Shown here one piece after another: positions 16,194-25,771 of a DNA stretch of 57,384 bases (the stretch's first letter is position 1; each line of letters opens with the position of its first letter). The notes under the pieces were generated by a model that was not told the DNA's origin, ran no database searches, and worked only from the letters and a program-made list of their open reading frames with translations. Both the position numbers and the translations under genes were made by a program. The DNA is from Candidatus Crickella merdequi. GTDB taxonomy: Bacteria; Bacillota; Clostridia; Peptostreptococcales; Anaerovoracaceae. The DNA lies in contig JAGHUT010000020.1 of assembly GCA_018064645.1 (NCBI GenBank), forward strand, positions 1 to 57,384, written 5' to 3'.

Positions 16194-16979
16194 ATGCTCG
16201 CATCGGAACGACAGAAGTTAATCGTAGACATTCTCCTGGAGAAGAAGCACGCCATGGTTGCAGATCTGGCTAGTGAGTTTGATGTCAGCTTTGAGACCAT
16301 AAGAAGAGACCTGAAGGTCCTTGAGAAGTCCGGCATGATTGAGAAGTCATACGGCGAGGCTAGAATCAAGGAGAGAGTAAGTCACGATCTTGATTACGAG
16401 ACACTTTCTCACCTGATGGTTGAGATAAAGAAAAAAATCGCCGAGGCGGCGATTAGTTACGTTGAGCCTCACGATTGCATATATATCGATTACGCGACTA
16501 CATGCCAGCAACTGGTGGAACTCCTTGGCGAGGTGCCGGTTACTGTAATGACCAACTCCCTGGAGGCGCTTTGCAAGCTTGTCAGGACCCCTAACGTGGA
16601 AGCGTTCAGCCCGGGCGGAATGTGGGACCAGGCAAATCATGCATTTGTAGGAAAGTCAACCCTTGACTGTCTTGATGATTTTCGCTTTGATAAGGCTTTC
16701 GTATCCTGCCGAGCACTCAGTATGGAGCACGGGCTCTCCGACAGAACGGAGATGGAGGCAAGCCTTCGACGCAAGATACTGCAGTGCTCAAACGAGGTGT
16801 ATCTCATGGTGGATTATTCCAAATTCGACAAGGCGGCTTTCGTAAGAACGATGGACTTCTCACGAATCACCGGAATCATCACCGATGCGACTCTGAATGA
16901 GGAGTGGAAGGAGTTCCTGGCAGAGCATAATATCAAATACATTAACTGTTATACCGTAAGAGAAGAGGATGAGGAGTAG
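16194..16979 (+). CDS. DeoR/GlpR-family transcriptional regulator
   Basis: A 261-residue repressor of the DeoR family. The HTH is at residues 5-60 (QKLIVDILLEKKHAMVADLASEF, SFETIRRDLKVLEKSG read in two parts). The sensor domain from about residue 75 resembles a ribose-5-phosphate isomerase fold, with a DYAT phosphate-binding segment and VSCRALSMEHGLSD. Such regulators respond to a phosphorylated sugar from the pathway they control. The sugar-type operon at 17160-22229 follows after a terminator and its own promoter, and is the likely target. AAGGAGGTG is an excellent ribosome site. Confidence 0.88.
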   Translation: MLASERQKLIVDILLEKKHAMVADLASEFDVSFETIRRDLKVLEKSGMIEKSYGEARIKERVSHDLDYETLSHLMVEIKKKIAEAAISYVEPHDCIYIDYATTCQQLVELLGEVPVTVMTNSLEALCKLVRTPNVEAFSPGGMWDQANHAFVGKSTLDCLDDFRFDKAFVSCRALSMEHGLSDRTEMEASLRRKILQCSNEVYLMVDYSKFDKAAFVRTMDFSRITGIITDATLNEEWKEFLAEHNIKYINCYTVREEDEE

Positions 16980-17004
16980 AAACCACATTCGAACAGCGGT
17001 TTTT

Positions 17005-17047
17005 GTGGCATTGTTGAACACGCACCAATAATGCCACTTATTTTTTG
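17005..17047 (+). terminator. Terminator after the DeoR gene
   Basis: Arms GTGGCATT and AATGCCAC around a 17-base loop, followed by TTATTTTTTGG. Confidence 0.6.
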
Positions 17048-17080
17048 GCTCAATTGCACAAAAACTCATCGCAAAACAAC

Positions 17081-17109
17081 TTGACCAATCAAAAAACCAC
17101 AAATATAAT
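17081..17109 (+). promoter_or_regulatory. Strong promoter of the transporter-aldolase operon
   Basis: TTGACC (17081-17086), 17-base A-rich spacer, perfect TATAAT (17104-17109). The 5' leader of about 45 bases ends in GAGGAG. The DeoR regulator is encoded immediately upstream. Confidence 0.85.
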
Positions 17110-17159
17110 TATTGTATCAATTTTTTAAATCTATCGTTTTATAGAGGAGACGACACAAA

Positions 17160-18554
17160 ATGAAAAATGCAACTTTTACTAGAGGCCGTCAGCTCGGATA
17201 CGCAGCTGGTATCACGGTTGAGTCAGTTGTCTACAATGCGTTCTATATCTATTTTCTGATTTTCCTGAACACAGTTGTAGGCCTGAATCCAGTTCTTTGC
17301 GGAACTATTTCTTTCCTGTCTGTATGCGTTGACGCTATCACAGATCCGCTGCTCGGATGGATCTGCGACAAGCCAGGCGTAGACGTTAAGAAGCTCATGA
17401 AGATCGGTGGAATTCTCACAGGTATCCTGTACGCAGCTTGCTACATCATCGTTCCTGGTGGCACAGTTGTTAAGGCTATCTACTACATCGTAATCTCATC
17501 ACTCATGTGGTGTGCTTACACAACATTCTGCATCCCTTACTATTCATGCGTAGCATCAATCACTGATGACTATGATGAGCAGACAAAGATTCGTGGTATC
17601 TCATCAACAATGAACGCTTTCGTAATCTATGCAGGATGCGTATTCCCAGTACTCTTCATCACAGCATTTGCAACAGCAGGAATCGAGTATGGTCTTTGCT
17701 GGACACTTGCTGCAGCTTGCATCGGAGTAATCTCAATCATCTTCGGAATCATCAACAACGCTTCACTTAAGAACGTTGAGTTCATCGAGAAGGCTGTTGA
17801 GGTTGAGTCAGAGCCAATCCTCAAGACATATGCAGAGGTTATCAAGCTCAAGCCTATGAAGTTCTTCATTCCTTGGGTATTCTTCTACCTCTTCGGATCA
17901 GCTATGGTAAGTGCTAACACTAACTACCTGATCATTTATGCTGCAGGTCTTGACCCAGACACAATCACATTCACAGCTATGGTAACACTTGCCTGCTTCC
18001 TGATTGGATCACCTGTTCTGACAGTAATCGGACACAAGGTTGACAGAAAGCCTGCTGTAATGATTGCATTCGGTGTAACACTTATCGGAGTTCTCGTAAT
18101 CAGAGTAATCGGACTGACAACACTTCCAATGCTCTTCGCACACACACTTATCTGCGGAATCGCTCTCGTAGGTTTCTGGTGCTTCTTCTATGACTTTGCT
18201 TATGATATGATCGAGCTTGACGAGTACAAGAACAGAAAGAGCAGAGCTGGTGCTATCACATCATTCCCACAGCTGGTACAGAAGTTTGGTAATGCTGTAG
18301 GTCTTCAGGTTATCGGTATCCTCCTTGCAGTAGTTGGATTCGATGCTTCTAAGGAAGTTCAGTCAGCAGCAACAATCGGCGGAATTCAGAATATCTCAAC
18401 AGTATTCCTTGCAGTATGTCTTGCAATTTCACTCTTCTGCCTCTGGAAGTACCCAATCAACAAGAAGGTATATGCTAAGCTCCAGGCAGCTAACGAGAGA
18501 AGAAGAAACGGCGAAGAGGACTTCTGCGACCCAGAGATCGACGCTATTCTCTAG
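17160..18554 (+). CDS. GPH-family sugar:cation symporter (MelB-like)
   Basis: A 464-residue transporter with 12 predicted helices of the glycoside-pentoside-hexuronide:cation symporter family. The N-terminal DPLLGWICDK segment (about residues 62-72) resembles the conserved cation-site Asp region of MelB, and the central loop after helix 6 holds a charged stretch. It imports a sugar-like solute with sodium or protons. It is the first gene of an operon with an aminotransferase, a kinase and an aldolase, so the substrate is probably a polyol or amino sugar that is phosphorylated inside. Codon choice is strongly biased throughout this operon, suggesting high expression. Confidence 0.85.
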   Translation: MKNATFTRGRQLGYAAGITVESVVYNAFYIYFLIFLNTVVGLNPVLCGTISFLSVCVDAITDPLLGWICDKPGVDVKKLMKIGGILTGILYAACYIIVPGGTVVKAIYYIVISSLMWCAYTTFCIPYYSCVASITDDYDEQTKIRGISSTMNAFVIYAGCVFPVLFITAFATAGIEYGLCWTLAAACIGVISIIFGIINNASLKNVEFIEKAVEVESEPILKTYAEVIKLKPMKFFIPWVFFYLFGSAMVSANTNYLIIYAAGLDPDTITFTAMVTLACFLIGSPVLTVIGHKVDRKPAVMIAFGVTLIGVLVIRVIGLTTLPMLFAHTLICGIALVGFWCFFYDFAYDMIELDEYKNRKSRAGAITSFPQLVQKFGNAVGLQVIGILLAVVGFDASKEVQSAATIGGIQNISTVFLAVCLAISLFCLWKYPINKKVYAKLQAANERRRNGEEDFCDPEIDAIL

Positions 18555-18639
18555 TAATTTTATAAGAAAAATATTTATAAATAATCGAGGCGCTTCAGTT
18601 TATGCGAGGCGGCTCGACCTCTCATAAGGAGTTTAAGAC

Positions 18640-20079
18640 ATGTCAAAACTTATTAACGAGTACGATTATGCCGCTATACATGCACAGGCTGGCGAGGTTA
18701 TAAAGAATCGTAAGCACCTCAAGAGAAGTGCGGTAGAGCGTTACATGAAGTGGTTTGACGAGAATTGTGCAAAATCAAAGGTAGAGACTGCACTTGCTGC
18801 AGAGACAATTCCTGGCGGAATTCAGCACAACCTCGCTAATAACCACCCATTCCCAATTGCAATCGACAGAACTGAAGGACCATACCTTGTAGATATCGAT
18901 GGAAACCGTTATATCGATTTTCTCTGCGCTGGTGGTCCAACAATTCTTGGAAATAACTATCCTGCTGTAACAGAAGCAATCGTTAAGCAGGTTACAGAGA
19001 AGACACATCTTCACGGTCTTTACAGCCCATATGAGAGACAGCTTTCAGAGCTTATCGGAAAGCATATGCCATCAATAGAGATGTTCCGTTGCCTGGCTTC
19101 GGGAACAGAGGCTGACCTTATTGCTGCTCGTCTTTCACGTGCATTCACAGGCAAGAAGCACATCATCAGAATTGCTGGCGGATACCATGGATGGTCAGAT
19201 CAGCTGGTATACAACGATGGTGCTACAACAGAGATGATGAAGAACGGTATTCCTAAGGACTGCTTCCAGAACACACACGCAATCCCTGCTAATGACATCG
19301 AGGCTCTCAAGGCTGAGATTGCAAAGTGGGAAGACAAGGGTGGAGTGGCAGCATTCTTCGTAGAGGCTGTTGGACAGGACAGCGGAATCGTTCCACTGAC
19401 TAAGGAGTTCCACAAAGAAGCTAGAAAAGTCTGCGATGAGCACGACATGCTTCTTGTATATGATGAGGTAGTTACAGGCTTCAGACTCGGAATGGGCGGA
19501 GCTCAGGGTGTATTCGGAACAAAGCCTGACCTCACAGTATTTGGTAAAATCATCGGTGGTGGTCTCGGCTGCTCTGGTGGTATCGGTGGACGTAAGGATA
19601 TCATGAGCCTTCTCGCAGCTGGTGTAAGTGCTGAGTCAGAGAACAAGGTTAAGGTTGGAGGAACTCTTTCAGCTAACCCACTCACATGCCTTGCAGGTAT
19701 CACAGTAATCAACGAGCTCGAGAAAGAGAATGTACATGAGAAGCTTGATGAGGCTTCAAAGTACTTCATGAATGGAATTGCAGAGCTGACAGAGAAGTAC
19801 GATGTACCTGCACTGGTATTCCATCATCAGTCAATTCTCCACATTGATACACACGGACTTATGCATCTCCCATACTTCTTCGATACAAAGGATCCTGAGT
19901 ATGAGAAGCAGCTCTACGATGCATATATGAACTACATTGAGTTTTCAATGGCTCTTGCTGCTGAGGGACTTATCATCGCTAATGGCGGTAAGACATATCT
20001 TCCATACAATGCTACAAGCAAGGAAATGCTCGATGAGGCACTTGCTGTATATGAGAGAGTATTCAAGGAGTTTGAGTAA
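18640..20079 (+). CDS. Class III aminotransferase, GSA-aminomutase-like
   Basis: A 479-residue PLP enzyme of the class III aminotransferase family, closest in layout to glutamate-1-semialdehyde 2,1-aminomutase. I see the substrate-side GTEADLIAARLSR (about 150), YHGWSD (about 182), the cofactor Asp in LLVYDEVVTGFR (about 273) and the PLP lysine in VFGKIIGGGLG (about 306). An N-terminal extension of about 45 residues is unusual for GSA aminomutase. It is not in a haem cluster but between a sugar symporter and a kinase, so it likely acts on an amino sugar, amino polyol or related amine. Its TAA overlaps the start of the kinase gene (TAATG). Confidence 0.8.
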   Translation: MSKLINEYDYAAIHAQAGEVIKNRKHLKRSAVERYMKWFDENCAKSKVETALAAETIPGGIQHNLANNHPFPIAIDRTEGPYLVDIDGNRYIDFLCAGGPTILGNNYPAVTEAIVKQVTEKTHLHGLYSPYERQLSELIGKHMPSIEMFRCLASGTEADLIAARLSRAFTGKKHIIRIAGGYHGWSDQLVYNDGATTEMMKNGIPKDCFQNTHAIPANDIEALKAEIAKWEDKGGVAAFFVEAVGQDSGIVPLTKEFHKEARKVCDEHDMLLVYDEVVTGFRLGMGGAQGVFGTKPDLTVFGKIIGGGLGCSGGIGGRKDIMSLLAAGVSAESENKVKVGGTLSANPLTCLAGITVINELEKENVHEKLDEASKYFMNGIAELTEKYDVPALVFHHQSILHIDTHGLMHLPYFFDTKDPEYEKQLYDAYMNYIEFSMALAAEGLIIANGGKTYLPYNATSKEMLDEALAVYERVFKEFE

Positions 20080-21557
20080 TGGATGTAATTGCTGCTTATG
20101 ACTTTGGTACAAGCGGAGTTAAGGCCGCACTGGTTACCAGAGATGCAAAGATTATCGCGGTTAAGGAGAAGGCTTATCCTCTCCTTAACCCAAAGCCTAA
20201 CTTCGTAGAGCAGAGTCCACAGGATTACTGGGACGCTGTATGCGAAGTAACACATGGCGTTATTGAAGAGTCAGGAATTGATCCTTCAGAGGTTAAAGGT
20301 CTGTCCTTCAGTGTACAGGCTGTTAACCTTATTCCAGTCGATGAGGATGGAAACGTTCTTTACAACGCAATCAGCTGGCTTGATGCTCGTGCAGAGAAAG
20401 AGGCTGAGCGCATTAACGAGGCTGTTGGAGTTGAACTCGTACGCAGCCAGGATTTCCAGCCTCGTATGCTGTGGTTCGCAGAGAACGAGCCTGAGCTTTT
20501 TGCAAAAACAAAATACTTCCTCGACTGCGACAGTTTCCTTCAGTACAAGGCTACTGGCGTAATGGCTGTTGATGATGATTACGATGGAATTATAGTTAAT
20601 CATCCTGCTATCGATGAGTACATGGAAGCATCACTTTGTCTTAGCGATGCTTCAAAGCTCGCACCACAGGTTCAGGCTTGCAGAGAGTATGCTAAGACAG
20701 ATGAGAAGGGTGCTGCTGATCTTGGTCTTGTTCCTGGAATTCCAGTATTCGGCGGAATGATCGACGTTCCTGCAGCAGCTGCAGGTTGCGGTTGCACAAG
20801 AGATGGAGACGCACACCTTTACCTTGGAAGTTCCGGATGGTTATCTGCAATGATTGACCAGCCTTATGAGACTTCAGAGGGTTCATACCAGCTTAACAGT
20901 ATCACACCTGGTCTTATGATCTATGGTGGATGCACTAACGCATGCTGCCTCATGCAGAACTGGGCAATCGACCACTTCTACAAGAAGGAGCATGACGAGC
21001 TGGGCGGAGGAATTTTTGACTTCCTTGCAGAGGAGATGAAAGACATTCCTGCAGGCTGCGACGGACTCTACGCAACACCTTGGCTCTTCGGAGAGCAGTT
21101 CCCAATCTGCGATACTTTCGTAAGAGGAACTTTCTTCAATATGCAGGAGGGACACACAAGAGCACACTTCATGAGCGCTGTTCTTGAGTCAATCTGCTTC
21201 AGCATGAAGGGTCAGATCGAGCTTTACAAGAAGGATACAGGCAAGACAATCACTTCTGTTGGTGTTAACGGTGGTGGTTCACTGTCTGACTACTGGATGC
21301 AGATGATGGCAAATGTTCTTCAGATGCCTGTTCACGTTCCTGAGAACACAAGACATTCAGGTGCTATCGGCGCGGCTGTAGCTGCAGCTATCGGACTTGA
21401 CTGGTGCACAATTGAGAATGTTGACGAGTTCGTTAAGAAGGAGAAGGAATTCCAGCCAGACACTTCACTTGCTGAGCTCTATGATAAGAAATACAACAAC
21501 TGGATGAGACTGTACGATTCCATTAAGGATCTCTCCAGAGAGTTAAATGCGGAGTAG
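20079..21557 (+). CDS. FGGY-family carbohydrate kinase
   Basis: A 492-residue two-domain kinase of the FGGY family. Phosphate-1 motif DFGTSGVKA is at residues 7-15; the catalytic Asp region GMIDVPAAAAGCG is near 227; the phosphate-2 and adenosine segments occur as LGSSGW (about 250) and GVNGGGSLSDYW (about 395). The protein resembles xylulokinase in length. Given the following class II aldolase, a ketose (pentulose or hexulose) or a keto-polyol derived from the aminotransferase product is the probable substrate. The precise sugar cannot be read from the sequence. Confidence 0.85.
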   Translation: MDVIAAYDFGTSGVKAALVTRDAKIIAVKEKAYPLLNPKPNFVEQSPQDYWDAVCEVTHGVIEESGIDPSEVKGLSFSVQAVNLIPVDEDGNVLYNAISWLDARAEKEAERINEAVGVELVRSQDFQPRMLWFAENEPELFAKTKYFLDCDSFLQYKATGVMAVDDDYDGIIVNHPAIDEYMEASLCLSDASKLAPQVQACREYAKTDEKGAADLGLVPGIPVFGGMIDVPAAAAGCGCTRDGDAHLYLGSSGWLSAMIDQPYETSEGSYQLNSITPGLMIYGGCTNACCLMQNWAIDHFYKKEHDELGGGIFDFLAEEMKDIPAGCDGLYATPWLFGEQFPICDTFVRGTFFNMQEGHTRAHFMSAVLESICFSMKGQIELYKKDTGKTITSVGVNGGGSLSDYWMQMMANVLQMPVHVPENTRHSGAIGAAVAAAIGLDWCTIENVDEFVKKEKEFQPDTSLAELYDKKYNNWMRLYDSIKDLSRELNAE

Positions 21558-21560
21558 ACA

Positions 21561-22229
21561 ATGAATAGAATCGAAGAAACTAAAGCTAAGATTGTAGAGA
21601 TTATCCAGAGAGAATACAGAAACGGCATGGTCAACATGTTCGAGGGCAATGTTTCTGCAAGAGTTGGCGATACTATCCTTATCACACCTTCACAGGTGGC
21701 AAAGGATGCAACAACTCCAGAGATGATTATCGAGATGGACCTGGAAGGCAACATTACTCATCTTCCAGAAGGCATGAAGCCTTCTTCAGAGAGCAAGATG
21801 CACCTTGAGGTATATCGTCTCAGAAAAGACGTTCAGGCTGTAGTTCACAATCACAGCATTTATGCAACGGCTTTCGCCATGAACAACATGCCTATAGAGA
21901 CAAAGGCTCTCACTGAGGTGAACATGACACTTGGTGTAGTTCCAGTATGCGCATACGGAACACCTGGAACTGAGAGAATCTACGCTGATCTTAAGAACAA
22001 AATCGGCAACGGCAACGCAGTTCTCCTTGCCAACCATGGACTTCTCACATATGGCCCAAATCTCGAGATTGCATATTCTTTTGCAGAGGGCGTTGAGAAA
22101 ATCGCTCAGACAATCACAATCGCAGGCCGCATCGGTGAGCCATCGAATATTCCAGATGAGGAGATCGAAGGACTCCGCCAGTATGGAAGCATGGCAAGAG
22201 ATAAGGCAATAGCAGAAGCGCTTAAATAA
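21561..22229 (+). CDS. Class II aldolase/adducin-family protein (FucA-like)
   Basis: A 222-residue zinc-dependent aldolase of the L-fuculose/L-rhamnulose-phosphate type. Zinc ligands are in VHNHSIYATAFA (about residue 94) and NHGLLTYG (about 155); the catalytic Glu is in PSSESKMHLEVYR (about 74-86). Members split a phosphorylated ketose into dihydroxyacetone phosphate and an aldehyde, or decarboxylate related acids. It starts three bases after the kinase stop and ends the operon. Together the four genes give a plausible route: import, transamination, phosphorylation, cleavage. Confidence 0.85.
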   Translation: MNRIEETKAKIVEIIQREYRNGMVNMFEGNVSARVGDTILITPSQVAKDATTPEMIIEMDLEGNITHLPEGMKPSSESKMHLEVYRLRKDVQAVVHNHSIYATAFAMNNMPIETKALTEVNMTLGVVPVCAYGTPGTERIYADLKNKIGNGNAVLLANHGLLTYGPNLEIAYSFAEGVEKIAQTITIAGRIGEPSNIPDEEIEGLRQYGSMARDKAIAEALK

Positions 22230-22230
22230 A

Positions 22231-22273
22231 GGGGGGACGGTCCTTTTGTACCAAATGGTACAAAAGGGGACAG
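22231..22273 (+). repeat. REP-like palindrome, copy 1
   Basis: Begins GGGGGGACGGTCC two bases after the TAA of the aldolase gene. The centre is TTTTGTACC-AAAT-GGTACAAAA, and it ends in a GGGGACAG half. Related copies occur at 28689, 32658 and, inverted, 35860. These GGGGACGG-type palindromes are known as dispersed elements in Clostridia and other bacteria; I infer a link to REP-associated tyrosine transposases, none of which is encoded here. Confidence 0.75.
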
Positions 22274-22291
22274 ACTTCGGACAAAATAATT

Positions 22292-22322
22292 AAGACTGGA
22301 CCTGCAGGGTCCAGTCTTTTTT
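22292..22322. terminator. Terminator between the aldolase and GRE genes
   Basis: AAGACTGGACC-TGCA-GGTCCAGTCTT type hairpin with one bulge, followed by TTTTTT. It lies between convergent genes. Confidence 0.8.
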
Positions 22323-22361
22323 CTATAGTCGAAAGGTTGCAGCTGGCGAGAAACGTTCCTC

Positions 22362-24644
22362 TTAAATGCAACCATATTCCGTTCTTGCGATGATCTCATC
22401 CTGTGTCTCTTTGATAAGTGAATGGAAGTAAGCGCTGAAGCCGGATACTCTGACTACCAGATCTTTGTATTTAACAGGGTCCTTCTGTGCAGCAATCAGT
22501 GTTTCACGATCAATTACATTGAACTGGATCTCCATTCCGCCTGACTTGAAGTAAGCGTTCATCATCTGGCGAAGGGCATCTGTATGCTCCTTTGTTGCCA
22601 GAAATGATGGGCTGAACTTAAGGTCGAGAACCATTCCGTTGGTTGCCTGAGTCAGGTCTGTCTTAAGTGTTGAATTAAGCATAGCTGTTGGGCCGTTAAC
22701 ATCCTTGCCCTGCTCAGGCGAGAAACCATTGGCGAGAGCAGTGCCGCCCTTACGACCAGTAACGAGGCCGCCTGTGCGGACTCCCATTTTTGCATGATCC
22801 TCTACTGTGTAGATACCCATCTGGAACTTGCCACCACGAGGGTTGGAAGTAGAATCAGCCTGAGCGAAGAGGAGGTCTACGATTTCTTTGACATAGAGAT
22901 CTACAGAATCGTCATCGTTACCATACTTTGGACAGTGTGCGATATCTGCCAGCATGTCGCTGTAGTCAACGCCTTCAGCCTCGAAGTCGTTGTACGCAGC
23001 CTCAGCAAGTTCACTGAGCTTGTACTTGTGCTCGTCGTAAACAAGCTTTTTTATTACAGCAAGTGCATCTGCAACATCTGCCTGACCGCAGGTGCTGATA
23101 CCAGTGTTGTTGTAAACTGTGCCACCTCCAGTTACATCTTTACCATTCTGAATGCAGCCCTCCATGAGAATTGAAAGGAATGGCGAAGGATAAGTCTCAG
23201 GAAGCATTGGATCAAGGCGGTTAACAGCCTCCATTGCCAGCGCGGAGAACTTGAGGAGTTCATCCTTATACCAGTCGTAGAACTCGTCGAAGGTCTCGAT
23301 GCTGTCAAGGTCGCGGGAAGTGAAAGGCTTGATCACATCCTCGTGATATTTGGACTTGCCATCTGTGAGCATAAGCTCCATAACCATAGGCCAGTTCATA
23401 CGGAGAACTTCAGTCTTGGCGTACTCTTTGCCAGGGCATGAAGTCTCAACACAGCCGACCATGCCGTAGTTGTAGGCATCTTCCTTGGAGTGACCCATGC
23501 GCATTTTTGCAGCAGCGCAGGCATTGTCATAGAAGAATGCAGGGAAACCATTGCCGCACTTCAGAAGCGCAACGGCCTCTTCCCAGATATCATCCGGAAT
23601 CGACTCGTGGTAACGCATGCAAAGAGTAGGCTGGTCGAACTGGAGCTTGCGGCTTGACTGCATCATGATTTTGGTAAGATCGTTGCCCATGAACACACCG
23701 TTCATGTCAGCGCCACCTATTGTAACGTTCTGATATGAGTGGAGATTGTGGCTGAACTTGATCCACAGACAATCCATCAGCTCACTTGCGAACTCATAAT
23801 CCATCTCGCCTGCCTCACAGGAAGCCTTGTAATAAGGATAGAGGAACTGGTCCATACGGCCAAAGGACTGTGATGCAGGAGTTGTCTCCGCATAGAGGAG
23901 CTCGTGAGTGAACCAGGTCAGCTGAATCGCCTCGAAGAAGGTAGTTGCAGGGCCTGCCGCAATCTGCGCGCATGCATCAGCAATTCTTTCCATATTAACT
24001 TTATATTCAGGAGTCGAAGCAGTCTCAGCCAGCTGGCGAGCAACAGCCTCGTATCTTCCGATGTAGTCGATGGCAGCCTGAGTAACGATTCGCATAGAGC
24101 GAGTGAACTCAGCCTCCTTGCCGGTCAGCGTCTTAAGAGCCTCATCGCACTCAGCCAGAATTCCACCATAACCGATCTTAAGAAGTCTCTCATAGCCAGG
24201 AATGATGTGGCCTGACTCCCAGTGTTTGATGAGCCAGTTCTTAACTGCAATACCGAAATCCATCATCAGCTTGTAATCGTCACTGCCTTCCTCGTAGCCA
24301 TAGAACTCAATAGCCTCCCTTGACTCGCGCATAGGGTCGATATCAACAGGTGCTCTGAAGTGCGGGTCGTAGTCCAGCGGACAATCGATCGGCAGAGTTG
24401 TATTGAAAGTATATGCAAAAGCATTGCCAGCCATCAGATCATACTCGCACAGCTGAATCTTCTTCTCCTTGAGAAAACGGCTGAAGCCGTAGGCGAACTG
24501 CACCGCGCGAATATCATCAGGGTGCTTGTCGAACTCCTCCCAGTAAATAGTATCTCTAACAGGAATCTGTGAACGGTCAAAAATCTCTCCTCTGCGGTCG
24601 TAAATCACTTTAACGCGCTCGGTCATTCTAACATCTTGTGCCAT
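22362..24644 (-). CDS. Glycyl radical enzyme (PFL/HypD-like), substrate unknown
   Basis: A 760-residue glycyl radical enzyme. The active-site Cys is C398 in VGCVETSCPGKEY with E400 two residues on, as in GRE dehydratases and lyases. The glycyl radical site is G735 in VRVSGFSAYF, 25 residues from the C-terminus; the usual Tyr after the Gly is Phe here. The GCVET-CxGKE arrangement recalls hydroxyproline dehydratase (HypD), but no pyrroline-carboxylate reductase gene is nearby and the rest of the sequence differs. Oxygen-sensitive C-C, C-O, C-N or C-S bond cleavage is possible. ATG at 24644 follows GGAG at seven bases. A LysR gene is divergent and an activase follows that gene. Confidence 0.85.
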   Translation of the reverse strand: MAQDVRMTERVKVIYDRRGEIFDRSQIPVRDTIYWEEFDKHPDDIRAVQFAYGFSRFLKEKKIQLCEYDLMAGNAFAYTFNTTLPIDCPLDYDPHFRAPVDIDPMRESREAIEFYGYEEGSDDYKLMMDFGIAVKNWLIKHWESGHIIPGYERLLKIGYGGILAECDEALKTLTGKEAEFTRSMRIVTQAAIDYIGRYEAVARQLAETASTPEYKVNMERIADACAQIAAGPATTFFEAIQLTWFTHELLYAETTPASQSFGRMDQFLYPYYKASCEAGEMDYEFASELMDCLWIKFSHNLHSYQNVTIGGADMNGVFMGNDLTKIMMQSSRKLQFDQPTLCMRYHESIPDDIWEEAVALLKCGNGFPAFFYDNACAAAKMRMGHSKEDAYNYGMVGCVETSCPGKEYAKTEVLRMNWPMVMELMLTDGKSKYHEDVIKPFTSRDLDSIETFDEFYDWYKDELLKFSALAMEAVNRLDPMLPETYPSPFLSILMEGCIQNGKDVTGGGTVYNNTGISTCGQADVADALAVIKKLVYDEHKYKLSELAEAAYNDFEAEGVDYSDMLADIAHCPKYGNDDDSVDLYVKEIVDLLFAQADSTSNPRGGKFQMGIYTVEDHAKMGVRTGGLVTGRKGGTALANGFSPEQGKDVNGPTAMLNSTLKTDLTQATNGMVLDLKFSPSFLATKEHTDALRQMMNAYFKSGGMEIQFNVIDRETLIAAQKDPVKYKDLVVRVSGFSAYFHSLIKETQDEIIARTEYGCI

Positions 24645-24829
24645 TGTCTTTCTCCTTTCTATATGCAAAAAACCATCATTTCCAGTTGCGACAAAGCAGT
24701 CGCCGTCAGAATTAATGGTTCTCGAAAATTCATATCCAGTTGTTGCGAAAAAATAATTCGTGGAGTGAGTAGAATTAAACTTTCTAGCATCAATATATTC
24801 TTGCGCGGGGTGAAAGTCAAGAATAATAT

Positions 24830-24844
24830 ATAGGTATAGCCTAT
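24830..24844. promoter_or_regulatory. Candidate LysR-binding palindrome
   Basis: ATAGG-TATAG-CCTAT, an inverted repeat of the T-N11-A kind, lies 22 bases before the LysR start and in the divergent interval with the glycyl radical enzyme gene. It is the natural site for autoregulation and control of the enzyme gene. Confidence 0.65.
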
Positions 24845-24865
24845 GTTTATTAGGGAGGTCGCAGA

Positions 24866-25771
24866 ATGACATTCAAACAGATGGAATACGCCCTGACAAT
24901 AGCCAAATGCGCATCGCTCAGCGAGGCAGCAAAGCAGCTGTACGTATCGCAGCCAAGCCTTTCAGAGTCAATCAAGAAGCTGGAGGCAGAGCTGGGATAT
25001 GAGATTTTTGTCCGTGAGCACAACGGAGTAACGGTTACCAGTGAGGGTCAGGATTTCCTCGTTATTGCACAGAACATAATTGACCAGGTGGGAAATATTG
25101 AGAAGAAGTCTCAGGAGGGCGATTCAAAGAAGCTTAAGTGTACCTTCGGAACAATACATTACTACTTTATGGGAGAGGTGCTGGCCAAGCTTGTCAACGA
25201 ACTGCAGGAGAAGGATTATGACGGTTACGATGTCAGCATCATCGACCTTGGAACCATTGATATCATTGAGGCTGTTGCCAACGGAAGCTGTGAGATCGGA
25301 GTTATCTCATATACAGATCACAACCGCTCGTACATATTAAAGGAGCTTCGCAAAAGAGGCCTCGACTGCACCGAAATCCATTCGACCAGACTGAATGCTT
25401 TTTTCAGAAAAGGACACCCCGTTGGAGACGGCAGGCTGACAATGCACGACCTTGAGCCGTACCCATATGTTTCCGTGTGGCAGGATCAGAAGACTCAGTA
25501 TTTCTTCAATGAAGAGGGAATTTTTCTCCCTGCGAATACCAGGAAAATCTTCGTCAATGACTCAGGCATCATCGATAAATTGCTTGAAACAACCGATGCT
25601 TTTGCTGTTGGCTGTGGAGTAATTCCAGCTGGTGTGAGCAGTGAGACTACCTATGCAGTAGAAATCAGCGACGCACCAATCTCGTCCACCTGCTGGATAA
25701 GAAGGGGCGGACAGGAGCTTTCGCCTGTGGCGAAGCGTTTTATCGAGATAATGAAGGAGAAGCTGTCATAG
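24866..25771 (+). CDS. LysR-family regulator of the glycyl radical enzyme locus
   Basis: A 301-residue LysR protein. The HTH is residues 1-60 (EYALTIAKCASLSEAAKQLY then VSQPSLSESIKKLE). The effector domain starts near residue 90 with a KKLKCTFGTIHYYF segment. It is encoded divergently from the glycyl radical enzyme with a palindrome between them, the classical LysR layout, so it probably activates that gene in response to the substrate. AGGGAGG is an excellent ribosome site. The activase gene follows on the same strand after a 131-base gap that has its own AAAGGAGG site. Confidence 0.88.
   Translation: MTFKQMEYALTIAKCASLSEAAKQLYVSQPSLSESIKKLEAELGYEIFVREHNGVTVTSEGQDFLVIAQNIIDQVGNIEKKSQEGDSKKLKCTFGTIHYYFMGEVLAKLVNELQEKDYDGYDVSIIDLGTIDIIEAVANGSCEIGVISYTDHNRSYILKELRKRGLDCTEIHSTRLNAFFRKGHPVGDGRLTMHDLEPYPYVSVWQDQKTQYFFNEEGIFLPANTRKIFVNDSGIIDKLLETTDAFAVGCGVIPAGVSSETTYAVEISDAPISSTCWIRRGGQELSPVAKRFIEIMKEKLS

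Noticed and set aside
22362-24644. Naming the glycyl radical enzyme as HypD, CutC or isethionate lyase
   Set aside because: The GCVET motif alone is not enough; the marker neighbours of these enzymes (proC, microcompartment genes, sulfite-related genes) are absent.
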